From the NCBI GenBank assembly GCA_025084515.1, contig JAJAGP010000237.1, forward strand, positions 186,001 through 250,000: DNA of 64,000 bases, in the 5' to 3' direction. The stretch's first letter is position 1. Each line of letters begins with the position of its first letter. Below are positions 46,436 through 58,675 of the stretch, in pieces. Under the pieces are notes generated by a model, which made no database searches, had not been told where the DNA came from, and saw nothing but the letters and a program-made list of their open reading frames with translations. The position numbers were made by a program, and so were the translations under genes. The stretch is from Ancistrus triradiatus. Its lineage: Eukaryota; Chordata; Actinopteri; Siluriformes; Loricariidae.

Positions 46436-47912
46436 AAGTTGGGACGGTATGGAAAATGCTAAATAAAACAAACAAACAAACAAAAAACCTTTCGTGTTTT
46501 ACATTTACTTGTCTTTTATTTAATTGCAGACAGTATGAACCCAATATATCTCATGTTTTTTTTGATCAGCTTAATTTAATTTGTTAATAAACATCCATTT
46601 CTACATTTCAGGCCACATTACAATAAAGTTGGGACAGGGCAATTTAGGGATAGTAGTGAAGTATACAAACCTAAATAATAATGTGATTTCAAACACGTCA
46701 TGTCAACAGGTGATTTCAATCATAATTGGTACAAAAGCTGTATCCATGATAGCCTGAGCCTTTGAGGAGCACAGGTGAGCAGAGGATCTTTAGTTTGTCA
46801 ACAACTGTGTGGGGAATTTATTGAAATGTTTAAAAACAATGTTCCTCAACAAACGATTGGAAGGGATTTGTATATTTCAGTCTTAACTTTTTCTTCTTGT
46901 TTGTATTGCATTGTTTGGCTTGTCTTGCATTGTCTTGTTTAAGAAATGCATGGACGTCCTTGGAAAAGATATTTTCTTGATGTGAGCTTATGTTGCTCTA
47001 AAATCTCAATTTTTTTTCTGCATTAATGCTACCATCACAAAAGTGTAAATTACCTTTGCAAAAGGCACTGACACAACACCATACCATGACAGATCCTGGC
47101 TTTTGGACTTGTTGCTGATAACAGTTTGGATTGTTCTTTTTCTTCTTTGGTTCGGAGTCTTTGGTCCTTTTCGGCTTTTTTTTTGTCTTTGGTCCTAGAT
47201 GCCCCTGAGCCAGGGAAGTCAATGCCACTTCTGGACATGGTTAACATAAGGCTTGTTTTTTGAACCGTAACATATTAAGTGGCATTTACAAATGTAACGC
47301 CATATAGTAGTGCTTGCCAAAGGTTTGCCACAGTAATCCCTTTCCCATGTAGTTATATCAGCTATTTATGAATGACAGTTCTTGACGCAGTGTCATCCAA
47401 GGGATTGAAGATCACGAGTGTTCAGGTTCAGCTTGTGAGCTTCCTCTTTATGCACTGAAATTCCTCCAGATTCCTTTAATTGTTTAATGATATTATGCAC
47501 CATAAAGAGAGACATTTGCAAATCCTTTCCAATCTTTCTTTAAAGATTTTTCTTACACATTTGTTGGCAAACTGAAGATCCTCTGTCCAGCTCCTCAATG
47601 ACTCAGCCTTTCTTGGATACTGCTTTTGTACCAAATCATGATTACAATCACCTATTGACATCACCTGTTTGAAATGACAATCATTTAGTTGTTTTTTTTA
47701 ACCTCATTACTAGCCCTAAGTTGATCTCATCCAAACTTATTTGGAATGTATTGCAGGCCTGAAATGCAGGAATGGATATTTATTAACAAATGAAATTAAA
47801 TTGACCTGAAAAACATGAAATATATTGAATTCATCCATGTAAGGAACCCTGTATGTTTTTTTTTATTTGCATTTTCCATACCGTCCCAACTTTTTCTGAT
47901 TTGGGGTTGTAG
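46436..47912 (-). mobile_element. Tc1-like element with GTTGGGACGGTATGG ends
   Basis: Left GTTGGGACGGTATGGAAAATG and right CATTTTCCATACCGTCCCAA are inverted copies. The right side goes on to CTGATTTGGGGTTGTA; the left end is trimmed. The - strand contains PGSVMVWCCVSAFCKGNLHF and CDGSINAEK, a Tc1-type transposase core. Inserted into the old Tc1-A copy. Confidence 0.7.
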
Positions 47913-50301
47913 ATAAAGAGAACCCAATTGAACAAATAAGAACAAAATATTATACTTGATCATTTACTTAATGAGGACAATTAACCAATTTTTCACATAT
48001 GTGAGTGATGTATGTGAAACTCCAAGATTAGCAGTTAATTGTTAACTGTCATATTAATGTTCATGAGTTCACAGTCAGGAGAACACTGAATAACAATGGT
48101 GTGCATTACAGGGTAACCAGGGTTGTAAGAAGAACTGCTGTCTAGCCACTACTGTCTAAACAGAACATTGCTGCCTGTCTTCAGTTTCCTAAAGATAATG
48201 TGAACAAGACAGAAGGCTATTGGAAAATTAGACCAAAATATTTTTTTTTGGTTTAAATGAGAAGTATTATGCCTGGAGAAGGAAAACACTACATTCCAGC
48301 ATGAGAACTTAGAAATGTTATGGAAGAACCTGAAGTGAGCAGTCCGTGAGGCACCCACCAGTATGCTATAGCTGAAGCTATTCCGTATACAGGAATGGGC
48401 AAAATATTTGCCAATATGATGTACAGGACTGAACAACACTTAGCATAAACACGTAGTTGCAGTTATTGCTGCACATTACTGTGAGTTAAATCAGATACCT
48501 AAAGAAAATGTTCACATACTTTGACCCTCATACATAAATAATACTGGATCACACAAGGGAGGTAATGTTCTCGACCTTGTGTTCTGCCGACCCTCCCCAA
48601 CTGAGATCAGTGTAACTCCACTTCACCTCTCAGACCACTACTTTGTTTCCTTCTCTCTTGCTGTCGCTCTGCTTTAAATACTTCCCTTTAAATACTTGAA
48701 CAACCCTTCCTAACCTCCACTCTCTCTCTCCTGCCTCATTACCTTCTAGTGTTCTAACTACTTTACCACACCTGGATTCCTTTTCTGCTCTTCCACTGGA
48801 ATCTGCCCCCAGTACATTTATCTCTTCTCTCTCTTCATCCATTGACCTGTTATGCCCTCTCTCCTCCAGACCAGACAATCTTCTCGTTTTGCCCCCTGCT
48901 TTGTGGGTCTTGAAGAGAAATTACAGTGGTGCTTGAAAGTTTGTGAACCCTTTAGAATTTTCGATATTTCTGCATAAATATGACCTAAAACATCATCAGA
49001 TTTTCACACAAGTCCTAAAAGTAGATAAAGAGAACCCAGTTAAACAAATGAGACAAAAATATTATACTTGGTCATTTATTTATTGAGAAAAATGATTCAA
49101 TATTACATATTAGTGAGTGTCAAAAGTATGTGAACCTTTCCTTTCAGTATCTGGTGTGATGCCCATGTGCAGCAATAACTGCAACTAAACGTTTCCTGTA
49201 ACTGTTGATCAGTCCTGCACACCGGCTTGGAGAATTTTATGAATTTTGTTGGGTTTCCTCACACTAAACTGCTCGCTTCAGGTTCCTTCCCACTACATTT
49301 TCTATTGGTTAAGGTCAGGACTTTGACTTGACCATTTCCAAAACATCAACTTTATTCTTCTTTAACCATTCTGTGGTAGAACGTTTAGTGTGTTAGAGTC
49401 GTTGTCTTGCTGCTGTACCCACCTTGTCTGAATCAGTTCATGGACAGATGTCCGAACATTTCCCTTTAAGAATTCTCCTGATATAATTCAGATCATTGTT
49501 CCAATCAATTGATGGCAAGCTGTCCCTGGCCCAGATGCAGCAAAACAGCAACAAACCAGATACTAACCACTAACCATGTTGTCACACAGATGGATGGGTT
49601 CTTATGCTGGAATGCAGTGTTGTCCCCTTTCTCCAACAACGCTTTTCTTTGAAAAACCAAAAAGTTCTACTTTGGTCTCATCCGTCCACAAAACATTCTT
49701 CCAATAGGCTTCTGACTTGTCCATGGACCTGAGCAAACGTGCAGAACGAGCATCCTTTTTTTTTTTCTTTTGCAGAGCATGGCTTTCTCCGTTGCACCCT
49801 GCCATGCACACCAGTTGTTCAGTGTCTTCTGAAGGTGGACTCATGAACATTAACGTTAGCCAATGTGAGAGAGGCCTTCAGTTGCTTAGAAGTTACCCTG
49901 GGGTCCTTTGTGACCTCATCAACTATTACACGCCTTGCTCTTGGAGTGATCTTTGTTGGTAGACCACTCCTGGGGAGGGTCACAATGGTCTTGAATTTCC
50001 TCCATTTGTACACAATCTGTCTGACTGTGGATTGGCAGAGTCCAAACTCTTTAGAGATGGTTTTGTAACCTTTTCCAGCCTGATGAGCATCAACAACTCT
50101 TTTTCTGAGGTCCTCAGAAATCTCCTTTGTTCGTGCCATGATACACTTCCACAAACATGTTGTGAAGAGCAGACTTTGATAGATCCCTGTTCTTTAAATA
50201 AAACAGGGAGCGCACTCACACCTGATTGTCATACCGCTGATTGAAAACACCTAACTCTAATTTCACCTTCAAATTAACTGCTAATCCTAGAGGTTCACAT
50301 A

Positions 50302-51881
50302 CACACGTGGACAAAATTGTTGGTACCTCTCAGTTAATGAAAGAAAAACCCACAATGGTAACAGAAATAACTTTAATCTGACAAAAGTGATAATAAATAC
50401 AAAGTCTATGAAAATGAACGAATGCTTTTTAACCATGTTCCACAGAATTATAAAAAAAAAAACTCATGAAACAGGCCTGGACAGAAATGATGGTACCCTT
50501 AACTTAATACTTTGTTGCACAACCTTCTGAGGCAATCACTGCAATCAAACGATTCCTGTATCTGTCAATGAGACTTCTGCACCTCTCAGCAGGTATTTTG
50601 GCTCACTCCTCATGAGCAAACTGCTCCAGTGGTCTCTGGTTTGAAGGGTGCCTTTTCCAGACGGCATGTTTCAGCTCCTTCCAAAGATGCTCAATGGGAT
50701 TTAGGTCAGGGCTCATAGAAGGCCACTTCAGAATAGTCCAGTGTTTTCCTCTTAGCCATTCTTGGGTGTTTTGAGATGTGTGTTTTGGGTCATTATCCTG
50801 TTGCAAGACCCATGACCTGCGACTGAGACCAAGCTTTCTGACACTGGGCAGCACATTTCTCTCTAGAATTCCTTGATAGTCTTGAGACTTCATTGTACCC
50901 TGCACAGATTCAAGACACCCTGTGCCAGATGCAGCAATGCAGCCGCAGAACATAACAAAGCCTCCTCCATGTTTCACGGTAGGGACAGTGTTCTTTTCTT
51001 GATATGCTTTATTTTTCCATCTGTGAACATATAGTTGATGTGCCTTGCCAAAAAGTTCCATTTTTGTATCATCTGTGCATAGGACATTCTCCCAGAAGCT
51101 TTGTGGCTTGTCAACATGTAGTTTGGTAAATTCCAGTCTGGCTTTTTTATATTTTGTTTTCAACAATGGTGTCCTCCTTGGTCGTCTCCCATTAAGTCCA
51201 CTTTGGCTCCAACATCGACGGATGGTGCGATCTGACACGGATGTTCCTTGAGCTTGAAGTTCACCTTTAATCTTATTAGAAGTTTTTCTTGGCTCTTTTG
51301 TTACCAATCTATTATCCGTATTACCATTATAGTATCCATCTCTTTGATTTGTCATCAATTTTCCTCCTACGTCCATGTTCGGGGAGGTTGGCTACAGTCC
51401 CATTGGTCTTAAATTTCTGAATAATATATGCAACTGTAGTCACAGGAACATCAAGCTGCTTGGAGATGGTCTTATAACCTTTACCTTTAACATGCTTGTC
51501 TATAATTTTCTTTCTAATGTTCTGAGACAACTCTTTCCTCTGCTTCCTCTGGTCCATGTTGAGTGTGGTACACACCTATATATAGACCCACTGACTGATT
51601 ACAAGATTGTAGACATCTGTGATGCTAAGTAGTGAACACACCTTGATTTAACATGTCCCTTTGGTCACATTTTTCAGGGGTACCATCATTTCTGTCCAGA
51701 CTTGTTTCATGAGTTTATTTTTTTTAATAATTCTGTTGAAGCATGGTTGAAAAGCAATGTCTGACTTTCATTTGTTCATTTTCATAGACTTTGTATTTAT
51801 TATTACTTTTGTCAGATTAAAGTTATTTATGTTACCATTGTGGGTTTTTCTTTCATTAACCAACAATTTTGTCCACGTGTG
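50302..51881 (-). mobile_element. Tc1-B transposon, nearly complete, innermost insertion
   Basis: Ends CACACGTGGACAAAATTGTT and its inverse, with subterminal inverted repeats reaching about 200 bp. TA at 50300-50301 and 51882-51883; removing the element restores the Tc1-A sequence exactly. The least decayed Tc1 element in the window. Confidence 0.93.
50603..51575 (-). pseudogene. Tc1-B transposase, DD34E triad present, two lesions
   Basis: Nuclear cut-and-paste transposase. N-terminal paired-type helix-turn-helix (KGKGYKTISKQLDVPVTTVA) is in the frame 51327-51575; catalytic domain is in 50603-51376. First Asp in VLCTDDTKMELFG, second in WVLQQDNDPKHTS, Glu in SPDLNPIEHLWKE, with 34 residues between the last two. 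The parts are out of frame because of a small insertion near 51330-51345 that adds a stop. A second stop (TGA for Trp after HEE) ends the frame about 40 residues early. About 340 residues are usual, so this copy is inactive but recent. Confidence 0.85.
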
Positions 51882-54329
51882 TACTTTTGCCACTCACTAA
51901 TATGTAATATTGGATCATTTTCCTCAGCAAATAAATGACCAAGTATAATATTTTTGTCTCATTTATTTAACTGGGTTCTCTTTGTTTACTTTTAGGACTT
52001 GTGTGAGAATCTGATGATGTTTTAGGTGATATTTATGCAGAAATATAGAAAATTCTAAAGGGTTCACAGACTTTCAAGCACCACTGTAGATATGCTGAGA
52101 GAAAATCTTCAGCACTAAAGATCTTCAGCACTATTATGCTCTCCTTTCCACTTCCTCATTGGATGTGACTGCCACCAAGACAGCGTTCTACAGAAGAAAG
52201 CTGGAAGAATCTGCTTCAGATCCATGCAAACTTCACCCAGTCTTCTCATCACTCCTCAACCCATTTCCTTCAGCTCAGTCATCCTCCTTAATTTGTGAAG
52301 ACTTTGCCACCTTCTTTGAAGAAAAGATAAACAAGATCTACCAGTCCTTTGCACCTGCCATTATCCCTGTGCAAATGTGTATCCACTGAACACCCTACCT
52401 GGTTTTTCTCCTCTTTTATCTTCTCGACTTCTCTCATCCATCAATCCCACCACATGTCAACTAGATCCCATCCCATCACCAGTGCTACAAAAAATAGTTC
52501 ATGTTCTTCTTCCCTTCATCTCCTCCATCATCAATAACTCCCTGACATCTGGTCATGTTACTTCTGCCTTCAAGGGTGCAAGAGTCATTCCTATCTTGAA
52601 GAAACCTGCACTCGATGTCTCAAGACAACAACTACAGACCGATATCACTTCTCTCCTTCCTCTCAAAAATACTTGAATGTGGTGTCTATAACCAGTTGTC
52701 AAACTTTCTCCTACAGATTGGGATCACAGGATCACAACCAGTCTGGTTTCAAAGCAGCTCACTCCACAGAATCTGCCCTTGATTGCTGTTTCTGAGAAAC
52801 TTTATGCTGCCAGAGCATCCAGACTTTCATCAGTTTTGATCCCTTTTGACCTCTCAGCTGCCTTTGACACAGTTGACCACAAGATTCTCCTTTTTATCCT
52901 CTTCAGTCTTGGAATCACAAGCTCAGCCTGGCAGTGGCTTTCTTCCTACTTGGAGGGACGTTCTTATCGGGTATCACAGAGAGGCTCCGTATCTGCACCA
53001 CATGCTCTTACAACAGGAGTTCCACAAGGCTCAGTTCTCTCAGACCTCTTCTTTTCTCTCTCATAACCTCATAACCTCCAAACCATGAAGTCATAACCTC
53101 TCATGGCTTTTCCTATCACTGTTATGCTGATGACACACAGCTCATCCTCTCTTTTTCTCCAACAGATGTGCAGCACGAGCATCTCATCATGGATGTCAGC
53201 TTATCATTGGAAGCCAAACCACAGCAAAACGGAACTGCTGTACATTCCTGAAGATGGGTCCACTTATCAAGATCTTGCCATCTCCCAGGTGAACTTCTCC
53301 ATCACACCTTCTGAGAACGCAAGAAACCTTGGAGTTATCTTTTGTAACCAGCTGAGCTTCTCTGCTCATATTGCCAAACTGACCCAGTCATGCAGGTACT
53401 TTCTCTACAATATCAGGAGAATTCGACCCTTCCTCTCCAGGGCAGCCACCAAGGTGCTTGTCCAGTCTCTTGTTGTATCAAAACTAGATTACTGCAATGC
53501 TCATCTGGCTGGTCTTCCAATGCATACAATCAGACCCTTGCAACTGATTCAGAATGCAGCGGCTCATCTGGTTTTCAATCTACCCAAGTTTTCTCATGTC
53601 GTCCCACTGCTGTGTTCACTTCACTGGCTCCCTGTAACTGCTCACATCAGATTCAAAACCCCAATGGTCTCCTACAAAGCCAAAAATGGAACAGCACCAT
53701 CTTACCTAAAGGATCTTATCAAACCATGCTCTGTACCTCGTACCCTCCGAGACACAAGCTTGGCTCGACTGGATCCTCCATGTAAGATTAAAGGATGACA
53801 AGCATCAAGACTCTTCTCCATCCTGGCTCCCAGGTGGTGGAATGAACTTCCACTGGATGTCCGAATGGCTGAGTCTCTTGCTGTCTTGTTTAAAGACTCA
53901 CCTCTTCACCCAGCACTTAAGTGAAGATTGAAAATACAACTGCATATATAAAAAACAAAAGAAAAAAATACTTTGCTTATGTGTTTTGTTGATTTACCTA
54001 CATCAGATCCTAGCAAGTTCTGGTTGGATTGGGTTCTTGAGCTATTGCTTACTTGTACTAACATGAGGTTTTGTCTACTAGAAAGAATACAAAGCCCTTT
54101 TGTAAGTTGCTCTGGATAAGGGCGTCTGCTAAATGCTGTAAATGTAAATGGATCATTTTAATAAATATATAAATGCCCAGGAATAATATTTTTGTCCAAT
54201 TTCTTTAATCAGGTCCTTACTTTTGGGACTTCAGTGTGAAAATTTGATGATGTTTTAGGTCATACTTCTGCAAAAATATAAAAAATTCTAAAGCAGTCAC
54301 AAACTTTCAAGCACCAAGTTAGAGCTTTG

Positions 54330-54525
54330 CCAATTTATCTAATTTCACTTCAAATTAACTGCTAATCCTAGAGGTTCACATACATTTGCCACTCACTAAT
54401 ATGTAATATTGGATCATTTTCCTCAATAAATTAATGACCAAGTATAAAATGTTTGTCTCGTTTGTTTAACTGGGTTCTCTTAACTGGGTAAAAATCTGAT
54501 GATGTTTTATATATATATACAAATA
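54330..54525. mobile_element. Tc1-A right-end fragment
   Basis: ATTAACTGCTAATCCTAGAG, GTTCACATACATTTGCCACT and TGGATCATTTTCCTCAATAA match the right ends of the other Tc1-A copies; breaks off at an AT run. Confidence 0.75.
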
Positions 54526-54529
54526 GTTT

Positions 54530-55835
54530 TTAATTTATTAAAAACAGTCAGCAAATAAAACGTGTCAGGTTTCTAAGACAGTCTGTTACTACTAGATACA
54601 CTATTCTACCTACTGAAGCAAATCTGAGTGAGATCCCGGGGTTATAATGAAAGTCTAGGATCCCGTTTAATTAGTGACTATAAATTCGGAAGATAAAGCT
54701 CTTAATGTTAATATTATCAATCACAAATGAAACTGCAGACTAATAGAGCGTCAGCATCTTCGTTGGGTTAAGAGCTGGACTTAACAGATAACAAACATGT
54801 CAGATGAATGAACCTCCGATCAGTTCCGGATGGTGTTCAATGAAAGACACAGAGTTTAACACTAGCAAACGACGTCTTTGTTAGTGATGAAGCTTATTCA
54901 GTTCATTTTTGTTGATGGGACTAAAACTGATCTTCAGTGTTGTTGCTCTTCAGTTGAGCTGTAAATCCAGTAAGAGCCCAAAACGTTTGGTTTAAAGTAG
55001 TGACTTTGTTTCAGTTTTCCAGCGCTTCCAAATCCTTCAGGTGACAAACCTTTGGTTCAGGTTGGTCATTAATAGCTTCATCTTCCAAATTTAAATTGTT
55101 TTCAAAACCAATAGATTTTATAAACTGATTATAGCTTTCATTTCGGCAGTGTCAATATAACTTGGCTACTTCTTAGGGCGTCATTGCTATGTTATGTGTG
55201 TATGCCATGGAGTAATACTTATAGAGCGTTGGTCAGAGTGCCTTTATTGGGCACTGATATCATGGCGAGAAAATGTCTCAGCCAATCATGTTGAATATTA
55301 GGTACTTTCATTAGCAACAGCATGTGCAAGCCAAACTGTTGCCCCATTTGGCAGATCTGTTGAGTCAGAGGTCAAACCTTTAATCAACGGAAACCTGGAA
55401 ACATGGAAACTACAGAATTGTTCTAAGCTGTCTCAGTGCCCAAAATAAAGTCGGCCCCTACAGGTGATTCAGACGTCATGCATAACGTATCATTCTATCT
55501 GTCTATTAGTTTACACTCTCATGAAAAAATATGTACCCCTGAACCAAGTCACGGGAATTTTCTAAATGAAAAATATGTAACACAATGTTTACAGAGAGCA
55601 AACTAACCGTCAGCTGTCATAATCTTTACAACATGTACCTATTGGAATACTTACAAACTAAGTAAAGAAGAAATAAACTCCACTATATTACTCCAACCCT
55701 ATATATACACGATATAAACAGCTTATGAGGTGTGCCACGCTACATCTTAGCATGTGAGCTCTGCAGATAAACCAAGTAACAGCCTTTTATACACACGCTG
55801 CTCTGCGCCGCCTTTCGCCGCAATATATTGGCTGA
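54530..55835. other. Intergenic stretch before a promoter-like region
   Basis: No exon or repeat end is evident. Confidence 0.4.
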
Positions 55836-55839
55836 GATA

Positions 55840-56139
55840 CATAAAGTGGGCGGAGTCAAGTGCTGTGACGCAGCCTTCTACTCTCTGCACTACCTGTCAA
55901 TCATTTCCCATGCTCTCCAATTCCAAGCGACACTCGCAATCTTTAACCTGGTTCATGCACATGGACATGGGCAGACAAGATTTCCGATAATATCGTGAGC
56001 CGGCCTAAGCGGAATGTGTGCAACCGTGCCGACGCTATGCAGAATAAGGATACTGTGCAGCACTTTATACTTGTTTTAATTCAGTCCATGAGTTACATCT
56101 GTTAACGCGTGCGAACGCGGACACACCGTCCAGCAGGGG
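55840..56139 (+). promoter_or_regulatory. Candidate promoter and non-coding first exon (sertad2?)
   Basis: Locally GC-richer, with GGGCGGAG near 55848, GTGACGC (CRE-like) near 55865, several CpGs (GCGAACGCGGACACACCG) and a donor-like GGGG|GTGAGT at 56139/56140. The human neighbour beyond SLC1A4 is SERTAD2, transcribed away from it, which would be the + strand here. Functional role is inferred only. Confidence 0.35.
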
Positions 56140-56219
56140 GTGAGTGAACACTGTGCATACAGTTCTGCACTACTTGCATTAAAGTACATGATGTGGTTCA
56201 GAGAGCATGACGGGTCCTT

Positions 56220-56221
<2 letters not shown>

Positions 56222-56279
<58 letters not shown>
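56222..56279. repeat. (TG)n(AG)n compound microsatellite
   Basis: About 12 TG units followed by about 17 AG units, 80 bp after the candidate donor site. Confidence 0.95.
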
Positions 56280-56280
<1 letters not shown>

Positions 56281-56624
56281 AATTCAGCATGCTTTTATTT
56301 AGTTAGCAGAATATGATTATTCTATCGGATTGTATGCGCATGTTGCATAACTGTTTATGGTTTAAATGAGAGGGTTCCACAGAGGCGAGCTCTGACCACT
56401 TCAGATCCGCGAGGCCTCGGTGGCATTGTGTAATTGCAATCAGACATGTGAAATGACGGACGTTAAGACACGCTGCAGTGACGAAAATGCTCAGCCGTGA
56501 TATATGACCACTTTCAGTCTTTACTTGTGTTTCAGATGGTCTCACAATGTTTGTTTACTAATGAATGACTGGATTCTTTTCATTTGCATTACATTATCAG
56601 CCTATATCAGATTATCTGTGACTT

Positions 56625-56730
56625 ACAACTAAGTTAAAGGTGATGAAGGTCTTGCTCAAGAGCCTGCATTTGAACCCGATCACAACGATCTGATTAGAAG
56701 TGCAGAACCTTAACCACTGAGCCTTCTTAT
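56625..56730 (-). repeat. tRNA-derived SINE with L2-type tail (partial)
   Basis: GTGACTTACAACTAAG, GTCTTGCTCAAGAGCCTGCA and TTAACCACTGAGCC. Confidence 0.6.
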
Positions 56731-56934
56731 CCACCCACTTTGCTGTTAACGTTCATTCAAGTTAAATGCTGCATTCCTTGCTTTAATACATTTCAACCCA
56801 ATATAATTTATCTAGCACTTTTTAAGACATCCATTGTTGCAAACCTGCTTCCAGCAGACTTTGGAAGTTAAAGACCATGGGCGTTCAGGTGAGCTAATTC
56901 ACTGCAGAACAGAGTGGAGGTGGATTTAGAGGTG

Positions 56935-57220
56935 GGTGGCACGGTGGCGCAAGTGGTTAGCGTTGTTGCCTCACAGCTCCTGAGATCCCCAGTTCCATGT
57001 CAACCTCGGACTCCACCTGTGTGGAGTTTTCATGTCTTCCATGTGTCGGTGTAGGTTTACTCCAGCTACTCGGGCTTTCTCCCACATTCCAAAGAGATAA
57101 TTTGGTTAAATGGTGGCTCTAAGTTGTCCCAGTGTGAATGTGTGTAATTGATGTAACCTTGCTTCTGTTGTGAATAGCCATTGAGGCTGATGTCGCATTA
57201 TACAAACAAACAAACAGGTG
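56935..57220 (+). repeat. SINE-like repeat (CACGGTGGC family)
   Basis: GGTGGCACGGTGGCGCAAGT, TTGCCTCACAGCTCCTGAGA, CCTGTGTGGAGTTTTCATGT, end TGTCGCATTATACAAAC. Confidence 0.8.
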
Positions 57221-57374
57221 GAGCTAGATGAAGCAGGTTAGTTGGCATCTTGTCCGATCAGGTGGGTTCAGTGAGTGGAAACTTTTTGGAATTGTTGGTT
57301 TAAATGAGTCCGAACACTGAATCAGTGGTTTCTTTTAAACTGATCACCATAAAGCAATAAGGCTTGAGAGACAG

Positions 57375-57835
57375 TGTCACACCTTCATGCACACCTGCGC
57401 ACCACGCCCAATTTCTACCACTTTCTTTCTTTCATACCTTCTAAGCACCTGCACCTGGTTTTTATCCACAAGTCATTTCCTTTCTCCTATTTATACCCTC
57501 TCGGTCCCTGGTCTGTTTGCAAAGTCTCATGGTTTCTACCACGTTTCTGAGCCCCTTCTCTTCACTTTGTGTATCTCGCTCCTAGCCATGTTTATCATTC
57601 TACCTACCTAGTCTCGCTCCATCCATCTTCGATTTTGTTTCTCGTCTCTCCTTATTCCACTCGGTTATCTCCTCGTCTCGCCCTTCTGCTGTCCGTGTTT
57701 CAAAGTGTTCTGTTATTTTGCCAGTTTTTCGTAATAAATGCCGCCTTTGGTCTGATCCACTCCCTGCATGTGTCTCCTATCCCTAAGCCTGCCCAACAGA
57801 CAGTGCATTATAGTGAGTTTACATGGTGATACACT
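57375..57835 (+). repeat. Repeat-like pyrimidine-rich block, class unknown
   Basis: CT-rich sequence ending GTAATAAATGCCGCCTTTGG, TCTGATCCACTCCCTGCATG. The ending resembles 3' tails of fish retroelements; no coding part is seen. Confidence 0.35.
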
Positions 57836-57839
57836 GATT

Positions 57840-58670
57840 AGTACAATGTGCAGCATAGTGCCTAAATCTCCTTTACCCACGGTAAAATCGTGTTAACACA
57901 ACTCCTTACGTAACATATTGCTTTTATAAAATGGTGACAAGAACAATTCGAGTAAATATGTCAGTGTTTAACAAACAGATGTATTATTAATAACATTTGT
58001 GATAAATATTTCCCCTGCAGTACAATATAGTCCCTACCTACTCAGTCCCACATGAAAGCCAGCAATCTACTGAAACCTAGATTCACTTTTTCCATTCTTT
58101 GATGTGTGGCATATATTGCTTGGAGAATCTGTTTTAGATCTGTTTCAGTGACTCTTTTAAACTCAACAGATACAGTTAACTCAGTACACCAAATTTAAAA
58201 TGCACGAACAGCCATTGTGGTAGTTTACAGTCCCCTCACTGTTCCTTCATTTGTAAACTTTAATACTGTTTACTTCAAAGCCTTGTCATCAGTTTTCGAA
58301 AACTCATGGTTCATGCTCACATATGATCACTAATTTTTACTGGCCGGCACTGTATGCTTCCTTTATCCTCCAGTAGAGATGCAATTTCTAACTTTCCTGA
58401 TTCACAATTTACTTTTGATAGATAGACCAATCATCATCAGAGCAGCGTGCTTCAGGGCAGAACAAATGAAAAATGCCTAATAAATGCAGAGATTTTTTTT
58501 CTGTGTACCTCCATTCATTGCTAGTGAAGCCTCTGTGTCCAGGAATGGTTCGAAATGACACGTTCAAAGCCAATTATCCAATTAGTGTTAGTCTTTTGTC
58601 TTGTAAGTTAAACAGATACATGTTTGCATAGACATCCAGAGGTACACAGGCTTCCGTGAGTGTCTGTTGG
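57840..58670. other. Intergenic stretch, nothing recognised
   Basis: AT-rich unique-looking sequence without identifiable features. Confidence 0.4.
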
Positions 58671-58675
58671 ATCTA

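Larger units (their letters stand above)
48924..52086 (-). mobile_element. Tc1-A copy inserted in the LINE, itself interrupted
   Basis: Starts CAGTGGTGCTTGAAAGTTTG, ends CTTTCAAGCACCACTG; TA at 48922-48923 and 52087-52088. The - strand transposase has AGKGYKTISKEFGLCQSTVR, the DNA-binding domain, at 49819-50154, and WKNVLWTDETKVELFG near 49690. Interrupted at 50302-51881. Confidence 0.9.
48541..54148 (+). mobile_element. L2-like LINE interrupted by a Tc1-A copy
   Basis: Left part (48541-48920): GGNVLDLVFCRPSPTEISVT and PLHLSDHYFVSFSL, the end of an AP-type endonuclease. After the Tc1 insertion (52088 on), the RT follows: SSVLIPFDLSAAFDTVDHKI, GVPQGSVLS, then a disrupted YADDTQL and the thumb region NARNLGVIF, AHIAKLTQSCRYFLYNIRRI. 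Several frameshifts. The 3' end is GTAAGTTGCTCTGGATAAGG, GCGTCTGCTAAATGC and TGTAAATG. A short TGGATCA lies at each end. Confidence 0.85.
46370..54318 (+). mobile_element. Old Tc1-A copy, split by later insertions
   Basis: Three pieces belong together. At 46373-46435 is the left end (TTTAGAATTTTCTGTGTTTC). At 47913-48540, GTAGATAAAGAGAACCCAAT resumes it, with worn + strand transposase (KTEGYWK) and TTCACATACTTTGACCC near the right. At 54150-54318 are AGGACC..GATGATGTTTTAGG and CACAAACTTTCAAGCACCA, the right end. They are interrupted by the element at 46436-47912 and by the LINE at 48541-54148. Confidence 0.7.
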
